Shown here: positions 44,308 through 53,141 of the stretch, in pieces
How positions within the stretch are numbered: the stretch's first letter is position 1
How the letters are laid out: every line of letters begins with the position of its first letter
Source: Atopobacter sp. AH10
Lineage (GTDB): Bacteria; Bacillota; Bacilli; Lactobacillales; Aerococcaceae
DNA length: 64,000 nucleotides
Direction of reading: 5' to 3'
NCBI RefSeq assembly: GCF_003664595.1
Contig: NZ_QXPZ01000019.1
Location: 62,001 to 126,000, forward strand
Position numbers and translations under genes: made by a program
Notes under the pieces: generated by a model
Database searches by the model: none
What the model saw: only the letters and a program-made list of their open reading frames with translations
What the model was told of the DNA's origin: nothing

Positions 44308-45597
44308 ATGGAAAATAAGGCGATTCAGTTGTCCAAAAAAGACAAGTCCAAACTTAAACGGCAAGCTTTTATCACCTATAGTATCTATGCTTTGATTTAT
44401 GTATTTGTTGCCTTTCATAGAAATAGCCCTGGAGTTTTAAAAGATCCGATTCAAGCCACTTTTGGGGCATCGATTCAGGATTTTGCTTTAATTACTGGCT
44501 TCTTTTTCTATCCTTATCTTCTGATGCAACTGCCAGCAGGAATCTTAACGGATAAATTAGGCCCGAAGAAAATTATGTTTATCTCTAGTTTGGTGACTGG
44601 ATTAGGCTCTTTTCTCTTTAGCATCGCACCGAATATGATGATGATGTATTTAGCTCGTGCTTTAGTGGGGCTAGGGGTCTCTACTGTTTTTGTGAGCTTG
44701 GTAAAAGTTCAACATACTTGGTTTTCTTCCAAACAACAAGGCTTGATGATGGGGGTAACAGGTATTGCGGCTAATTTAGGGGCATTGATGGCTCAAGCCC
44801 CACTTGTTCTATTATCCAAAACGTTTGGTTGGCGGATGACTTTTGCCACATTAGCTTTGGGATCACTGCTTTTAGCTGCTTTAAGTCTCTTCTTTGCTAA
44901 AGAAAAGCCAAGTGATATTGGCTTACCGAGTATGGCAGAAATTGAAGGACGAATTGTTCAGAAACCTACTATTCACATTGGGGAAGCTTTGAAGTCGGTT
45001 TTAAGCAATAAAAACACTTGGTTAGCTGCCTTAAGTTTTTTAGGCCTTTATACATCTTATATTGTCCTCTTTGGAGCTTTTGGCGCTGCCTTCATTCAAG
45101 AAGCTTATGGATTAGAATTAGAGTTAGCCTCATCCTATTTAATGTTAGCGACTTTAGGCGCCTTATTGGCTGGACTAGTGGTTGGGGGCTTATCTGATAA
45201 ATGGAAAAGACGTAAATGGCCATTAATTGGCCTTAGTTTAGCGACCTTAGCGGTATGGGTGATTTTTGTCTTTGTGAAATTGCCATTGCCACTGTTACTG
45301 ATTGTCTTGTTCCTTTTAGGCTTTACTATGTCAGGATTTTCTTTATGTTGGCCCATTGCTAACGAAACCAATGATCCACGTTATGCGGGTATTTCATCAG
45401 CTACTGTTAATACGATAGGTTATATGGGGTCAGCTTTCGTGCCACAAATGATGGCGAAAATTATTCATCAGACGCCTAGCTATATAGGTTATCAACGTGC
45501 TTTCCTTGTGTTGATTGGCCTAATTGCTTTTGGTTGTATAGTGACTTTCCTTATTCCTGAAACCAAGGCTAGAAATATTTATCATGGTGAGGAATAA
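44308..45597 (+). CDS. MFS transporter
   Basis: Major facilitator protein of 429 residues with 12 predicted helices. The loop 2-3 motif appears as GILTDKLGPKKIMF, and the mirror motif in the second half as GGLSDKWKRRKW. The start at 44308 follows AAAAGGAGATGACTT. It resembles the nitrate/hexuronate/oxalate-formate branches; the substrate cannot be assigned. A tandem repeat begins at its stop codon. Confidence 0.85.
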   Translation: MENKAIQLSKKDKSKLKRQAFITYSIYALIYVFVAFHRNSPGVLKDPIQATFGASIQDFALITGFFFYPYLLMQLPAGILTDKLGPKKIMFISSLVTGLGSFLFSIAPNMMMMYLARALVGLGVSTVFVSLVKVQHTWFSSKQQGLMMGVTGIAANLGALMAQAPLVLLSKTFGWRMTFATLALGSLLLAALSLFFAKEKPSDIGLPSMAEIEGRIVQKPTIHIGEALKSVLSNKNTWLAALSFLGLYTSYIVLFGAFGAAFIQEAYGLELELASSYLMLATLGALLAGLVVGGLSDKWKRRKWPLIGLSLATLAVWVIFVFVKLPLPLLLIVLFLLGFTMSGFSLCWPIANETNDPRYAGISSATVNTIGYMGSAFVPQMMAKIIHQTPSYIGYQRAFLVLIGLIAFGCIVTFLIPETKARNIYHGEE

Positions 45598-45722
45598 GCT
45601 TATTATTTAGAGAGATAAAGCCTATTATTAAAGGAATCAAGCCTATTCTTTAGAAGAATAAAGCCTATCATTAAAGGAATAAAGCCTATTGTTTAGAGAA
45701 ATAAAGTTTATTGTTTAAAGGA
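45593..45722 (+). repeat. Degenerate 21-22 bp tandem repeats after MFS gene
   Basis: Six imperfect units of the type AATAAAGCCTATTATTTAGAG. The first unit includes the TAA stop of the MFS gene. They occupy the first quarter of the 511-base spacer before glpF. A hairpin (about 45756-45790) follows. Confidence 0.85.
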
Positions 45723-45820
45723 AGTCAGTTAAAAATTTTGTGGGAAATGACCTAGCATAATACCCTCTCGTATTTTCGGGAGAGTATTAGTCAAATGATT
45801 CAGCTAGCAGCTTTACCAGC

Positions 45821-45851
45821 ATTCCTCTGTCCCATGGGCAGGGGATTTTTA
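45821..45851 (+). terminator. Terminator downstream of MFS gene
   Basis: ATTCCTCTG pairs with CAGGGGAT around CCCATGGG, followed by TTTTTA. Confidence 0.7.
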
Positions 45852-45906
45852 TAAATCTGGAAGAAGCACACAAGTGAAACTCTAGTATATACAGATCAAA
45901 AAAAGC

Positions 45907-45976
45907 AAAGCGAGTATAAACGTTGTTAAATCAACATCTATACTCGCTTTTTTAATTTTTAAGTGTCAAAGTCAGT
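45907..45976 (-). repeat. Dispersed hairpin repeat, second full copy
   Basis: The same element as at 39036-39106, inverted: AAAGCGAGTATAAACGTTG...TCTATACTCGCTTT followed by TTAAAAATT-type sequence and the GTGTCAAAGTCAGTA flank. Homology covers about 70 bases, including 25 bases outside the hairpin. Confidence 0.8.
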
Positions 45977-46019
45977 AAAAAGACCAACAACAAAATTTGA
46001 CAAAGGGCCTATAAATAAA

Positions 46020-46056
46020 GAAGCTAGCTTTCACCCTGTGGCAAAAGCTAGCTTTC
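46020..46056 (-). terminator. Terminator of the dhaKLM-glpF operon
   Basis: GAAGCTAGCTTT pairs with AAAGCTAGCTTTC over a 12-base loop; on the minus strand it is followed by TTCTTTATTTAT. Confidence 0.7.
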
Positions 46057-46064
46057 TTCTTGAC

Positions 46065-46091
46065 CGGGCAGAAGTGATTGCCCGTTTTTTT
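46065..46091 (+). terminator. Plus-strand terminator facing glpF
   Basis: CGGGCA (46065-46070) pairs with TGCCCG (46079-46084), followed by seven T. It would stop plus-strand transcription before it enters the dha operon from behind. Confidence 0.75.
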
Positions 46092-46108
46092 GCGTTAAAT
46101 GAGCTGGA

Positions 46109-46831
46109 CTATAAGCTACTGATGAGCATTTGGTAAAGAATAGCGGCAATAGAGCCCCCTACGATTGGACCAAAAACTGGGATCCAAGCATAAGACCAGT
46201 CGGAATCTCCTTTGTTTGGAATAGGAAGTAGGGCATGCATAATACGAGGCCCTAAGTCACGAGCAGGGTTAATGGCATAACCGGTTGTTGCCCCAAGAGA
46301 GAAACCAACTGCAATAACGACTAAACCAACGATTATAGGACCGAATCCATCAGCTAGTTTATTCATACCGAGGGCTTGGATAGTGATGACTAATACCCCA
46401 GTCCCAATAGCTTCATCTAGGAAGTTAGACCAAGTGTGTTTAATAGCAGGACCTGTTGAGAAGCAACCCAAAATAGTGGCAGCATCTTTTGTCCTTTCCC
46501 AGTATGGGTAATAGTGTAGCCACAAGATAAAGGCTCCTAGCATGGCACCCAATGTTTGGGCGAGAATAAAACCTGGAACATTAGCCCATGGGAAGGCTCC
46601 TGTAGAGGCCATTGCAATGGTGACGGCAGGATTTAAGTGGGCAGGGCAGAAGAAACCAGAGATGTAAACGGCGATAGTGACCGCAATCCCCCAACCTAAA
46701 ACGATGGCAGTCCAACCTGTACCTTCTTCTTTTGTATCTTTTAAAATATTCCCACAAACAACCCCATCACCTAAGAGAACAAGGATAAAGGTGCCTAGGA
46801 ATTCACCAAATAAGGCGGACATATTTTTCAC
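46109..46831 (-). CDS. glpF: Glycerol facilitator (aquaglyceroporin)
   Basis: MIP-family channel of 240 residues with six helices. The two pore motifs are HLNPAVTIAMA near residues 65-75 and INPARDLGPR near 188-198; the Arg and the Asp after the second NPA are typical of glycerol-conducting members. Last gene of the minus-strand dhaK-dhaL-dhaM-glpF operon, so it probably supplies glycerol or dihydroxyacetone. Ribosome binding site AAAGGAGTGAAAAAT. Confidence 0.92.
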   Translation of the reverse strand: MKNMSALFGEFLGTFILVLLGDGVVCGNILKDTKEEGTGWTAIVLGWGIAVTIAVYISGFFCPAHLNPAVTIAMASTGAFPWANVPGFILAQTLGAMLGAFILWLHYYPYWERTKDAATILGCFSTGPAIKHTWSNFLDEAIGTGVLVITIQALGMNKLADGFGPIIVGLVVIAVGFSLGATTGYAINPARDLGPRIMHALLPIPNKGDSDWSYAWIPVFGPIVGGSIAAILYQMLISSL

Positions 46832-46851
46832 TCCTTTTGAAAATGAACGAC

Positions 46852-47226
46852 TTACTTTTCAATAGTCATGGCTTTTAATTGCGCTAAGATATCTTCTTTA
46901 TTAGCACCAGCTTGAATTAAAGCAACTGCTGCGAAACTCCCTTCAACAAGAGGGACATATTGGACGAGAATTTCTTTATCGGTAAATTCAGCAGCCATTT
47001 CTAGATTCATTTTGGCAGAACCTAAATCAAAGAAAGCGAGTAGTTCTTCCTTTTCGTTGCTTTCGATAGCATTTAAGACCCGATCCATGCTAGAGCCAAT
47101 GCCTCCATCTTCAGTGCCTCCTACATAAGTGACACTGACATCTGGACCAGCTTGTTGAACTAATTTGGCTACTCCTTCAGCAATTTCCGATACATGAGAT
47201 ACAATGACAACACCTAATGATGACAT
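46852..47226 (-). CDS. dhaM: Dihydroxyacetone kinase phosphotransfer subunit DhaM
   Basis: EIIA-Man-like protein of 124 residues with the phosphorylated His in VIVSHVSEIAEGV near residue 11. It carries phosphate from HPr to ADP bound on DhaL. A single-domain DhaM as in lactococci, without the HPr and EI domains of the E. coli form. One base separates it from dhaL. Confidence 0.93.
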   Translation of the reverse strand: MSSLGVVIVSHVSEIAEGVAKLVQQAGPDVSVTYVGGTEDGGIGSSMDRVLNAIESNEKEELLAFFDLGSAKMNLEMAAEFTDKEILVQYVPLVEGSFAAVALIQAGANKEDILAQLKAMTIEK

Positions 47227-47227
47227 C

Positions 47228-47812
47228 TTATTCCTCCGCTTCTAATAGGGATTCAAACAAGAGACCAGATGAAGCTGAACCTGGATCGATATGGCCGATA
47301 GAACGTTCGCCAACATAGGACGCCCGACCTTTTGTGGCCTTTATATCTTTAGTCGCTTCGACATAGGACTTGATTTTTTCTTTTGTTAAATGATTTGCTT
47401 TTAAGTCTTCTACTACTGGGAGCCAGACATCGACCATGGTTTTTTCACCGGCCGTAGCTTTACCACGTTTCATGATTTGGTCTAAACCAGCTTTAAGTGC
47501 ATCGCTAAGTGGGAGATCTTCTGCCAAGGCTTTCGATAAACCGAGAAAGGCTGATCCATATAAAGGACCTGATGCGCCCCCAACATGGCTTAAGAGTTGC
47601 ATAGCGACTATTTTAAACAGGTCAGCACTTGATGGAACTTCTTTAGAAGAGAGAGCCTCTGAAACTTTAGCCATCCCCCTAGCCATATTGCCACCGTGGT
47701 CGCCGTCCCCGATTGGTGTATCTAATTCGGATAAATAATCTTTGTTTTCTTGAATCTTTTGATTGAAAAGATCCATCCATTTTTTAGAAGTTTGTACATC
47801 CATTGTTTTCAC
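47228..47812 (-). CDS. dhaL: Dihydroxyacetone kinase ADP-binding subunit DhaL
   Basis: All-helical subunit of 194 residues. The Mg-ADP-binding Asp residues are in DTPIGDGDHGGNMARGM. GGASGPLYGSAFLGLSKAL and the C-terminal KATKGRASYVGERSIGHIDPGSAS are conserved. It binds ADP permanently as coenzyme and is rephosphorylated by DhaM. Confidence 0.94.
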   Translation of the reverse strand: MKTMDVQTSKKWMDLFNQKIQENKDYLSELDTPIGDGDHGGNMARGMAKVSEALSSKEVPSSADLFKIVAMQLLSHVGGASGPLYGSAFLGLSKALAEDLPLSDALKAGLDQIMKRGKATAGEKTMVDVWLPVVEDLKANHLTKEKIKSYVEATKDIKATKGRASYVGERSIGHIDPGSASSGLLFESLLEAEE

Positions 47813-48799
47813 CTACCATGCAATAGTTTCGACTGGAGCTTTAAGGGCATCAACCCATTCATCCTCTAATTGAATCAAAGTTAAGGATAAGCCAGCCATA
47901 TCAATAGAGGTCATGTAGTTTCCTATTTTTTTGAAAGAAACATCCAAACCTGCTGCTTCAAGAATAGCTTTGACATCATTAGCAAAAATATATTGTTCCA
48001 TTAAAGGAGTAGCACCCATACCATTGACTAAAATACCGACTTTCTTCTTGCTGGAGAAGTCGAAACTTGAGATGAGTTTATCTGCTAATTCTTTTGCCAA
48101 ATCTTTGGATTCGTGTAGTTTTTCACGACGGTAACCAGGTTCACCGTGGATACCAATCCCAAATTCCATTTCATCTTCTGCTAAGACAAAGCCAGGTTTG
48201 CCCACTTCAGGAACTGTAGCTCCGCTTAAAGCTAAACCTAGTGTATGAATATGAGGGACAAGTTTATCGGCAAGGGCTTTAATATCTGCCAGAGATTTTC
48301 CTTCTTCTGCAGCTGCACCTAAAATTTTGTGTACTAAAACTGTCCCAGCAACACCACGACGACCTTGAGTATAGAGGGAATCTTCTACAGCGATATCGTC
48401 ATCGACGACAACACTAGCGACCTCGATACCTTCCATTTCGGCTAATTCTTGAGCCATTTCGAAGTTCATGATATCACCAGAATAATTCTTGATAACCATG
48501 AAGACACCGGCACCTTCGTTAACTTCTTGGATAGCTTTTAGAATTTGGTCTGGAGTAGGGGAAGTAAAGACTTGGCCACAGATAGCGGCAGAAAGCATCC
48601 CTTTTCCTACAAAACCTGCATGTGAAGGTTCATGACCACTTCCTCCACCAGAAATGATAGCAACTTTTCCTGATTTTTCTGCTTTTCTAGCAATAATATC
48701 ATGATCTTTTACGCGATAAACGAGGTCCTTATGCATATAAGCTAATCCGTCCAACATTTCTGTCACAACATTTTCTGGAGCATTAATGATTTTTTTCAT
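47813..48799 (-). CDS. dhaK: Dihydroxyacetone kinase substrate-binding subunit DhaK
   Basis: Subunit of 328 residues that binds dihydroxyacetone covalently through a His in GIGIHGEPGYRRE. GGGSGHEPSHAGFVGKGML and DDIAVEDSLYTQGRRGVAG form the rest of the site. First gene of the minus-strand operon dhaK-dhaL-dhaM-glpF. Two DhaS-type operators lie upstream. Ribosome binding site AAAGGATGGATCTCC. Confidence 0.95.
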   Translation of the reverse strand: MKKIINAPENVVTEMLDGLAYMHKDLVYRVKDHDIIARKAEKSGKVAIISGGGSGHEPSHAGFVGKGMLSAAICGQVFTSPTPDQILKAIQEVNEGAGVFMVIKNYSGDIMNFEMAQELAEMEGIEVASVVVDDDIAVEDSLYTQGRRGVAGTVLVHKILGAAAEEGKSLADIKALADKLVPHIHTLGLALSGATVPEVGKPGFVLAEDEMEFGIGIHGEPGYRREKLHESKDLAKELADKLISSFDFSSKKKVGILVNGMGATPLMEQYIFANDVKAILEAAGLDVSFKKIGNYMTSIDMAGLSLTLIQLEDEWVDALKAPVETIAW

Positions 48800-48829
48800 G
48801 GAGATCCATCCTTTCCCTTTTATGCTTTT

Positions 48830-48858
48830 AGTATAGCGTTTACAAAAGGAAGCCTTAA
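48830..48858 (-). promoter_or_regulatory. dhaK promoter
   Basis: On the minus strand TTAAGG (48853-48858) and TATACT (48830-48835) are 17 bases apart. A cre-like TTGTAAACGCTATACT half-match overlaps the -10; operator IR1 begins at 48860, right behind the -35. Confidence 0.65.
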
Positions 48859-48859
48859 G

Positions 48860-48913
48860 GGACAGAAAGACTATTTTGTCCGAATTCTATGGGACAGATT
48901 AAGCGATTTGTCC
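48860..48913. promoter_or_regulatory. Two tandem DhaS operators
   Basis: IR1 (48860-48881) is GGACAGAA-N6-TTTTGTCC and IR2 (48892-48913) is GGACAGAT-N6-ATTTGTCC. Both match the palindrome I recall for Lactococcus DhaS (GGACACAT-N6-ATTTGTCC). Their centres are 32 bases apart, three helical turns. They lie between dhaK and dhaS, upstream of the dhaK promoter, as expected for an activator. Confidence 0.8.
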
Positions 48914-49024
48914 GTGTGTTGACTGAGAGTGAAATAGGAGTTGCCTATTTAAAGAATAGAGCATTGAGATCTTTTGACTTTCAGATTACAATGAATGAAA
49001 GCTAGTAGATCGCTTGCGCTAAGA

Positions 49025-49217
49025 ACTGTTATTGAAGCTAAGAGAGAAAGTCATTGGTGTTAAGACAGCTGTTATTGGTGTTAAGATAGCTATTAATGTA
49101 GTTAAGATAGCTGTTATTGGTGTTAAGATAGCTATCATTTAAGTTAAGACAACTATCATTGGAGTTAAGATAGGAAGTCATTGAAGCTTAGGCGAGTCAT
49201 CGCTTGAGCTAAGAGAG
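49025..49217 (+). repeat. Degenerate 21-bp tandem repeats upstream of dhaS
   Basis: About eight units of the form GTTAAGATAGCTGTTATTGGT, period 21-22, increasingly degenerate at both ends. The frame is broken by stops. They fill most of the spacer between the operators and the dhaS start. Confidence 0.85.
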
Positions 49218-49253
49218 ATTGGAACGTATGGCCAACCATGTAGGGGGAGACCA

Positions 49254-49817
49254 ATGTTGGAAGGTATTATTACGAAAAAGAAAATTGTCAAGGCTTTCAA
49301 AGATGAATTAAAAGAAAGAGACTTTGACAGTATATCGGTTAGTCAGTTGATGAAACGATCAGGGATTAGGCGACAAACCTTCTATAATTATTTTGTGGAC
49401 AAGTTTGAACTATTGGAATGGACCTTTTTAAATGATCTGAATGAGCAAATTTCAGACCATTTAGATTATTTATCTGGGGTAGAGCTTTTGAAGGAATTGC
49501 TGTATTTCTTTCAGCAGAATCAGCAATTTTATGGGAAGCTTTTTCGCATTGTGGATCAGAATGATTTTACCAGCTATTTTTGCCAGTATTGTGAGCAATT
49601 AGTTGGGAAAATTTTTAGGGAAGAATTAGCTAAGCGTGGACTATTGATAGATGAAAGTCGATTGGATGGCTATATCAGTTATCATAGTCTAGCCCTTTCT
49701 TATATGATCCAAAAGCAAGTCGTTTCGGGATCTTTTGATGAAGTTGAATTATACCAGACCTGTTATAATAGTTTAATGGCATCTATTGATTTGTTAGAAG
49801 AAGAGGAGGAAGCTTAA
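49254..49817 (+). CDS. dhaS: TetR-family activator of dihydroxyacetone genes (DhaS)
   Basis: Regulator of 187 residues. The N-terminal TetR HTH (about 10-55) includes ISVSQLMKRSGIRRQTFYNYFVDKFELLEWTF. C-terminal helical ligand domain follows the DhaS type (TetR_C_8). In Lactococcus, DhaS activates dhaKLM together with DhaQ when dihydroxyacetone is present. It lies next to dhaQ and divergent from dhaK. Ribosome binding site GGGGGAG. Confidence 0.9.
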   Translation: MLEGIITKKKIVKAFKDELKERDFDSISVSQLMKRSGIRRQTFYNYFVDKFELLEWTFLNDLNEQISDHLDYLSGVELLKELLYFFQQNQQFYGKLFRIVDQNDFTSYFCQYCEQLVGKIFREELAKRGLLIDESRLDGYISYHSLALSYMIQKQVVSGSFDEVELYQTCYNSLMASIDLLEEEEEA

Positions 49818-50834
49818 GTGACAAAAATTGTGAATGATCCATCTGAAATGGTAGGGGTCAATTTAGAAAGTTTGACCAGGCTTTATCCTCATTTAAGGGG
49901 AGATAGAGCATTAGGGGCTATTTTTTCAACAACCAGTCCAGATGATGTCGTCCCTATTTTATCCGGAGGGGGATCTGGACATGAACCCGCCCATTTTGGC
50001 TATGTTGGTCGTGGCATGTTAACTGCAGCCGTTCAGGGGCCTATATTTATTCCTCCTTGTAGTGAGGCGATTTATCAAAGTATGAAACAGATTTACAAGG
50101 AAGATAAGGGCATTCTTTTGATCGTGAAGAATTTTGAAGCCGATATGAAAGAATTTTCTGAGGCCATCCATCGTGGAAGAAAAGAGGGCATGAAGATCAG
50201 TTATGTGGTCTCTCATGATGATATTTCTAAAGAAACCAATAGTTTTAAAACAAGGCATCGTGGGGTGGCCGGAACCGTCCTTTTGCACAAGATTTTAGGC
50301 GGAGCAGCCCTCAGTGGATTGACTTTGGAAGAACTAGAAGCAATAGGCTGGGACTTATCCACCAGTATAGCCACTCTTGGAGTAGCCACACGTTCAGCTA
50401 CCTTGCCGGGGATGAAAGAGCCTATTTTTGACTTACCAGAAGCTTTCATTTCTTATGGGATTGGGATTCATGGCGAAGCTGGTTATAGGACAGTGGCTTT
50501 TGAGTCCAGTGAACGTCTTGCGGTAGAATTGGTGAATAAGCTCAAGCTGAAGTTTCGATGGAAAGAGGGGGATGACTACATCCTTTTGGTCAATAATCTT
50601 GGGGGATCAACCCAGTTGGAAGAAATGGTCTTTACGAATGATCTCTTACAGCTTTTAGAATTAGAAGGCTTAAACTTAGTGGATGTGCGTTGTGGAAAAT
50701 TTGTCAGCAGTTTGGATATGGCAGGCCTTTCTGTCACCCTATGTGAAGTGAAAGATAGAAAGTGGATAGACTATTACAAAGCTCCTACAGATGCCTTTGC
50801 TTGGCCAAATCATAGCTTGAATGGGAAAATATAG
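49818..50834 (+). CDS. dhaQ: DhaK-like coactivator DhaQ
   Basis: DhaK paralogue of 338 residues that acts as ligand sensor for DhaS. It keeps GGGSGHEPAHFGYVGRGML and the dihydroxyacetone-binding His in GIGIHGEAGYR. Compared with DhaK it has HDDISKETNSFKTRHRGVAG in place of the catalytic DDDIAVEDS region, as expected for a non-enzymatic paralogue. The start is the GTG at 49818, immediately after the dhaS stop, with GAGGAGGAAGCTTAA ahead. Confidence 0.9.
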   Translation: MTKIVNDPSEMVGVNLESLTRLYPHLRGDRALGAIFSTTSPDDVVPILSGGGSGHEPAHFGYVGRGMLTAAVQGPIFIPPCSEAIYQSMKQIYKEDKGILLIVKNFEADMKEFSEAIHRGRKEGMKISYVVSHDDISKETNSFKTRHRGVAGTVLLHKILGGAALSGLTLEELEAIGWDLSTSIATLGVATRSATLPGMKEPIFDLPEAFISYGIGIHGEAGYRTVAFESSERLAVELVNKLKLKFRWKEGDDYILLVNNLGGSTQLEEMVFTNDLLQLLELEGLNLVDVRCGKFVSSLDMAGLSVTLCEVKDRKWIDYYKAPTDAFAWPNHSLNGKI

Positions 50835-51088
50835 GCTGGATTTAAAATGAATTTTGCCTTGAATGAAAAAGCATCAACTGGATTTGCTTTAAGCTCAGCC
50901 TTGAAGAAACTCAAATAAGCGTGTGAGAATGAACCACTAGGGGCTTGTTCTGACACGCTTTTAGGATAGGTGAGTTAGAATTCCCACAATTTAGCTAGCG
51001 ACTTGAACATGGGTAGGTGTAAAGCTAAAGAGGGCAGTAGGAGTAGTTCCTAATGATAGACTACTTGAGCTAAGAATGGAGAGGGAGA

Positions 51089-51961
51089 TTAGAACACGCT
51101 GATGCTGTATGAACCGATCCATTCTTGTCCAGCTGCTAGATGGGTGATGGCGAATTTATCTGGCAAATTTTGACTTGTATCCTTGCTGTCGGTCATTCCA
51201 GTCCAAGCTTCCAGTGAGAGAAAAGGAGCGGCTGGGTGAAATTTCGTCCAAATGCCAAGATAGGGGAAATCTCCTGTATGAAAACGCACACCGTGTTCTC
51301 CGTCTACATCAGTTAGGGTCAGGTTTATCGGCCTTTCTGCTTCATAAATTAAGGCGTCATTCTTGAAGAGGTCATGGGTCAAAGGGAAATTTTTTAGCAA
51401 CACTTGCTTTCTTTTATCAAGGTCAAGGAAAGGCCCATCCAAGGTGTATTGAGTAGCTGATGGATTTCCCTCAAATTGTAGTCTATAGTCTTCAAAAGTT
51501 CGTCCTGAAGTCAAGGGTAAATTAAAAGCAGGGTGCCCTCCTATAGAAAAATACAGGCTTTTTAAAGAAGGATTCTTCACTTTATAAGTCACTAGTAGTT
51601 TTTCATCTTGAAGCAGGTAGCTGACGATCAAGTTAAAATCGAAGGGATAGCTTTTTTTACTTTCGCTATTGGCTGATAAAATAAAGCTGATTTCATGCGC
51701 AGATAGTTGTAAAAGCTCAAAAGTTTGCCAACGAGCGAAACCATGCTGCTTAGAAGGGTAACTTTTTCCTTCATAGAAATAGCAATCATCCTTTAATTTG
51801 CCTACATGAGGAAAGAGGATAGGGGCTTGCCAAGCCCAAAAGGAAGGGTGACCTTGATAGAGGTACTCAATAGCGTTATCTTTTCGGCGAATAGATTGCA
51901 ACTGTGCGCCTAAATTAGAGACGTTGATGGTTAAATAGTTGTTTTCTAATAAATAGTCCAT
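51089..51961 (-). CDS. Aldose 1-epimerase family protein
   Basis: Galactose-mutarotase-like beta-sandwich protein of about 290 residues, LacX-like. Family signs: HGFARWQTF with the His, GGHPAFNLPL with the catalytic-region His, and LSLEAWTGMTDS in the C-terminal part with the Glu. The start ending at 51961 follows AAAGGAGCTCTAAC; longer in-frame starts have no ribosome binding site. It likely interconverts hexose or hexose-phosphate anomers. Single gene. Confidence 0.86.
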   Translation of the reverse strand: MDYLLENNYLTINVSNLGAQLQSIRRKDNAIEYLYQGHPSFWAWQAPILFPHVGKLKDDCYFYEGKSYPSKQHGFARWQTFELLQLSAHEISFILSANSESKKSYPFDFNLIVSYLLQDEKLLVTYKVKNPSLKSLYFSIGGHPAFNLPLTSGRTFEDYRLQFEGNPSATQYTLDGPFLDLDKRKQVLLKNFPLTHDLFKNDALIYEAERPINLTLTDVDGEHGVRFHTGDFPYLGIWTKFHPAAPFLSLEAWTGMTDSKDTSQNLPDKFAITHLAAGQEWIGSYSISVF

Positions 51962-52362
51962 GTTAGAGCTCCTTTTCACTAAGAAAGAGTGGGGATAATG
52001 ACTAATTTTAGTATAGTCTTTTAAAAGCTTGGGAGCTAGAAGGTAAAGTAAAAGTAGGAACAATCTATGTGACTAGACTAGCCATCTATCATTTATAGGA
52101 AGGCAAGTGCTTGGTTAATGGATGGCAAGTAAGCCTAGCTTATTGGAAGAAAACTCGCTGCCTTTTCAATGGATGTAGGAGTAAGCGAAAGCGAGCAAGC
52201 CAAAAAGGATCCAGACGGTGGCTTTCACAATGGATGAATGAGCAAGCGGTGTAGCTGGTCGATGGATTGCCCATCACGTCTAAGGTATTTTAGAGGACTA
52301 ATGAACAATAATAGTCTAGGAATGGTATAATAAAAAGAAATTTATAGTAGGGAGTTATAACT
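51962..52362. other. Intergenic region before nucleoside phosphorylase
   Basis: 401 bases without a gene. It contains degenerate copies of AATGGATG (near 52115, 52166, 52227, 52259) with GCAAG/AAGC blocks between, possibly a decayed repeat array. A weak promoter is possible near 52318-52335 (AATGGTATAATAAAAAG, -10 TATAAT). No terminator was recognised. Confidence 0.4.
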
Positions 52363-53139
52363 ATGGCGATTCGCAAACATCTTTATCCCTTATTAGAATT
52401 TGATGACCAAAAAAGAGCTGTGATTGAACCTGATCATGAAGGATTGGACATACGGTTTCCTCCAAAATGTGCTTTTGTTTTTTTAGGGGACTATGTGGAT
52501 GAGTTTGCTAGGAAGCATCAGGCGAAAGTTTTGGCACATTTTATTTCGGCAACGAAAAAGTTTCCTATTTACCAAATAGAGCATAAAGGGGAAACGATTT
52601 GCTTAGTGCAAGCACCGGTAGGCTCTTCGCCTAGTGGACAATTAATGGATTGGCTTATTTCCTATGGGGTAAGAGAAATTATATCAACTGGTACATGTGG
52701 GACTTTAGTGGATTGGCCAGCGGGATATTTTATTGTGCCAAATAGGGCTTTACGGGATGAAGGGACATCTTATCACTATTTGCCAGCAAGTCGTTATGTA
52801 GATCTGCATCCCCTTGCCTTGAAAGCTATTGAAGAAACCATGTTAGCGCATAGCTTGCACTATCAAGAGGTGATGACTTGGACGACAGATGGCTTTTATC
52901 GAGAAACACCGGATTTAGTGAGTTATCGCATAGAAGAAGGTTGCCAGGTGGTTGAAATGGAATGTTCAGCCTTAGCAGCTGTTGCGCAGTTTAGAGGGGT
53001 TATTTTTGGTCAAGTGCTTTATACAGCGGATTCTCTAGCCGATATCGATCAGTATGATCAACGTGACTGGGGAGAGACGGTTAAAAAATATTCCTTAGAT
53101 TTAGCAATGGATTGTTTACTTTCGATTAAGGAGGGATAG
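52363..53139 (+). CDS. Nucleoside phosphorylase (PNP/UDP family)
   Basis: Phosphorylase of 258 residues of the PNP/UDP phosphorylase superfamily. Phosphate/ribose region ISTGTCGTLVDW, VQAPVGSSPSGQ, and the substrate region VVEMECSALAAVAQFRG (Met-Glu binding ribose) and the Asp in YTADSLADID. It cleaves nucleosides with phosphate to base and (deoxy)ribose-1-phosphate; purine or uridine preference cannot be told. Ribosome binding site TAGGGAG. It is followed two bases later by a PfkB-family kinase. Confidence 0.85.
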   Translation: MAIRKHLYPLLEFDDQKRAVIEPDHEGLDIRFPPKCAFVFLGDYVDEFARKHQAKVLAHFISATKKFPIYQIEHKGETICLVQAPVGSSPSGQLMDWLISYGVREIISTGTCGTLVDWPAGYFIVPNRALRDEGTSYHYLPASRYVDLHPLALKAIEETMLAHSLHYQEVMTWTTDGFYRETPDLVSYRIEEGCQVVEMECSALAAVAQFRGVIFGQVLYTADSLADIDQYDQRDWGETVKKYSLDLAMDCLLSIKEG

Positions 53140-53141
53140 AT

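Noticed and set aside
45593-45722. Tandem repeats as a CRISPR array
   Set aside because: Units are contiguous with no unique spacers and too degenerate; no cas genes nearby.
49025-49217. Repeat array as a coding repeat (V-K-I-A-V-I-G)
   Set aside because: In-frame stops occur in several units and there is no start with a ribosome binding site.
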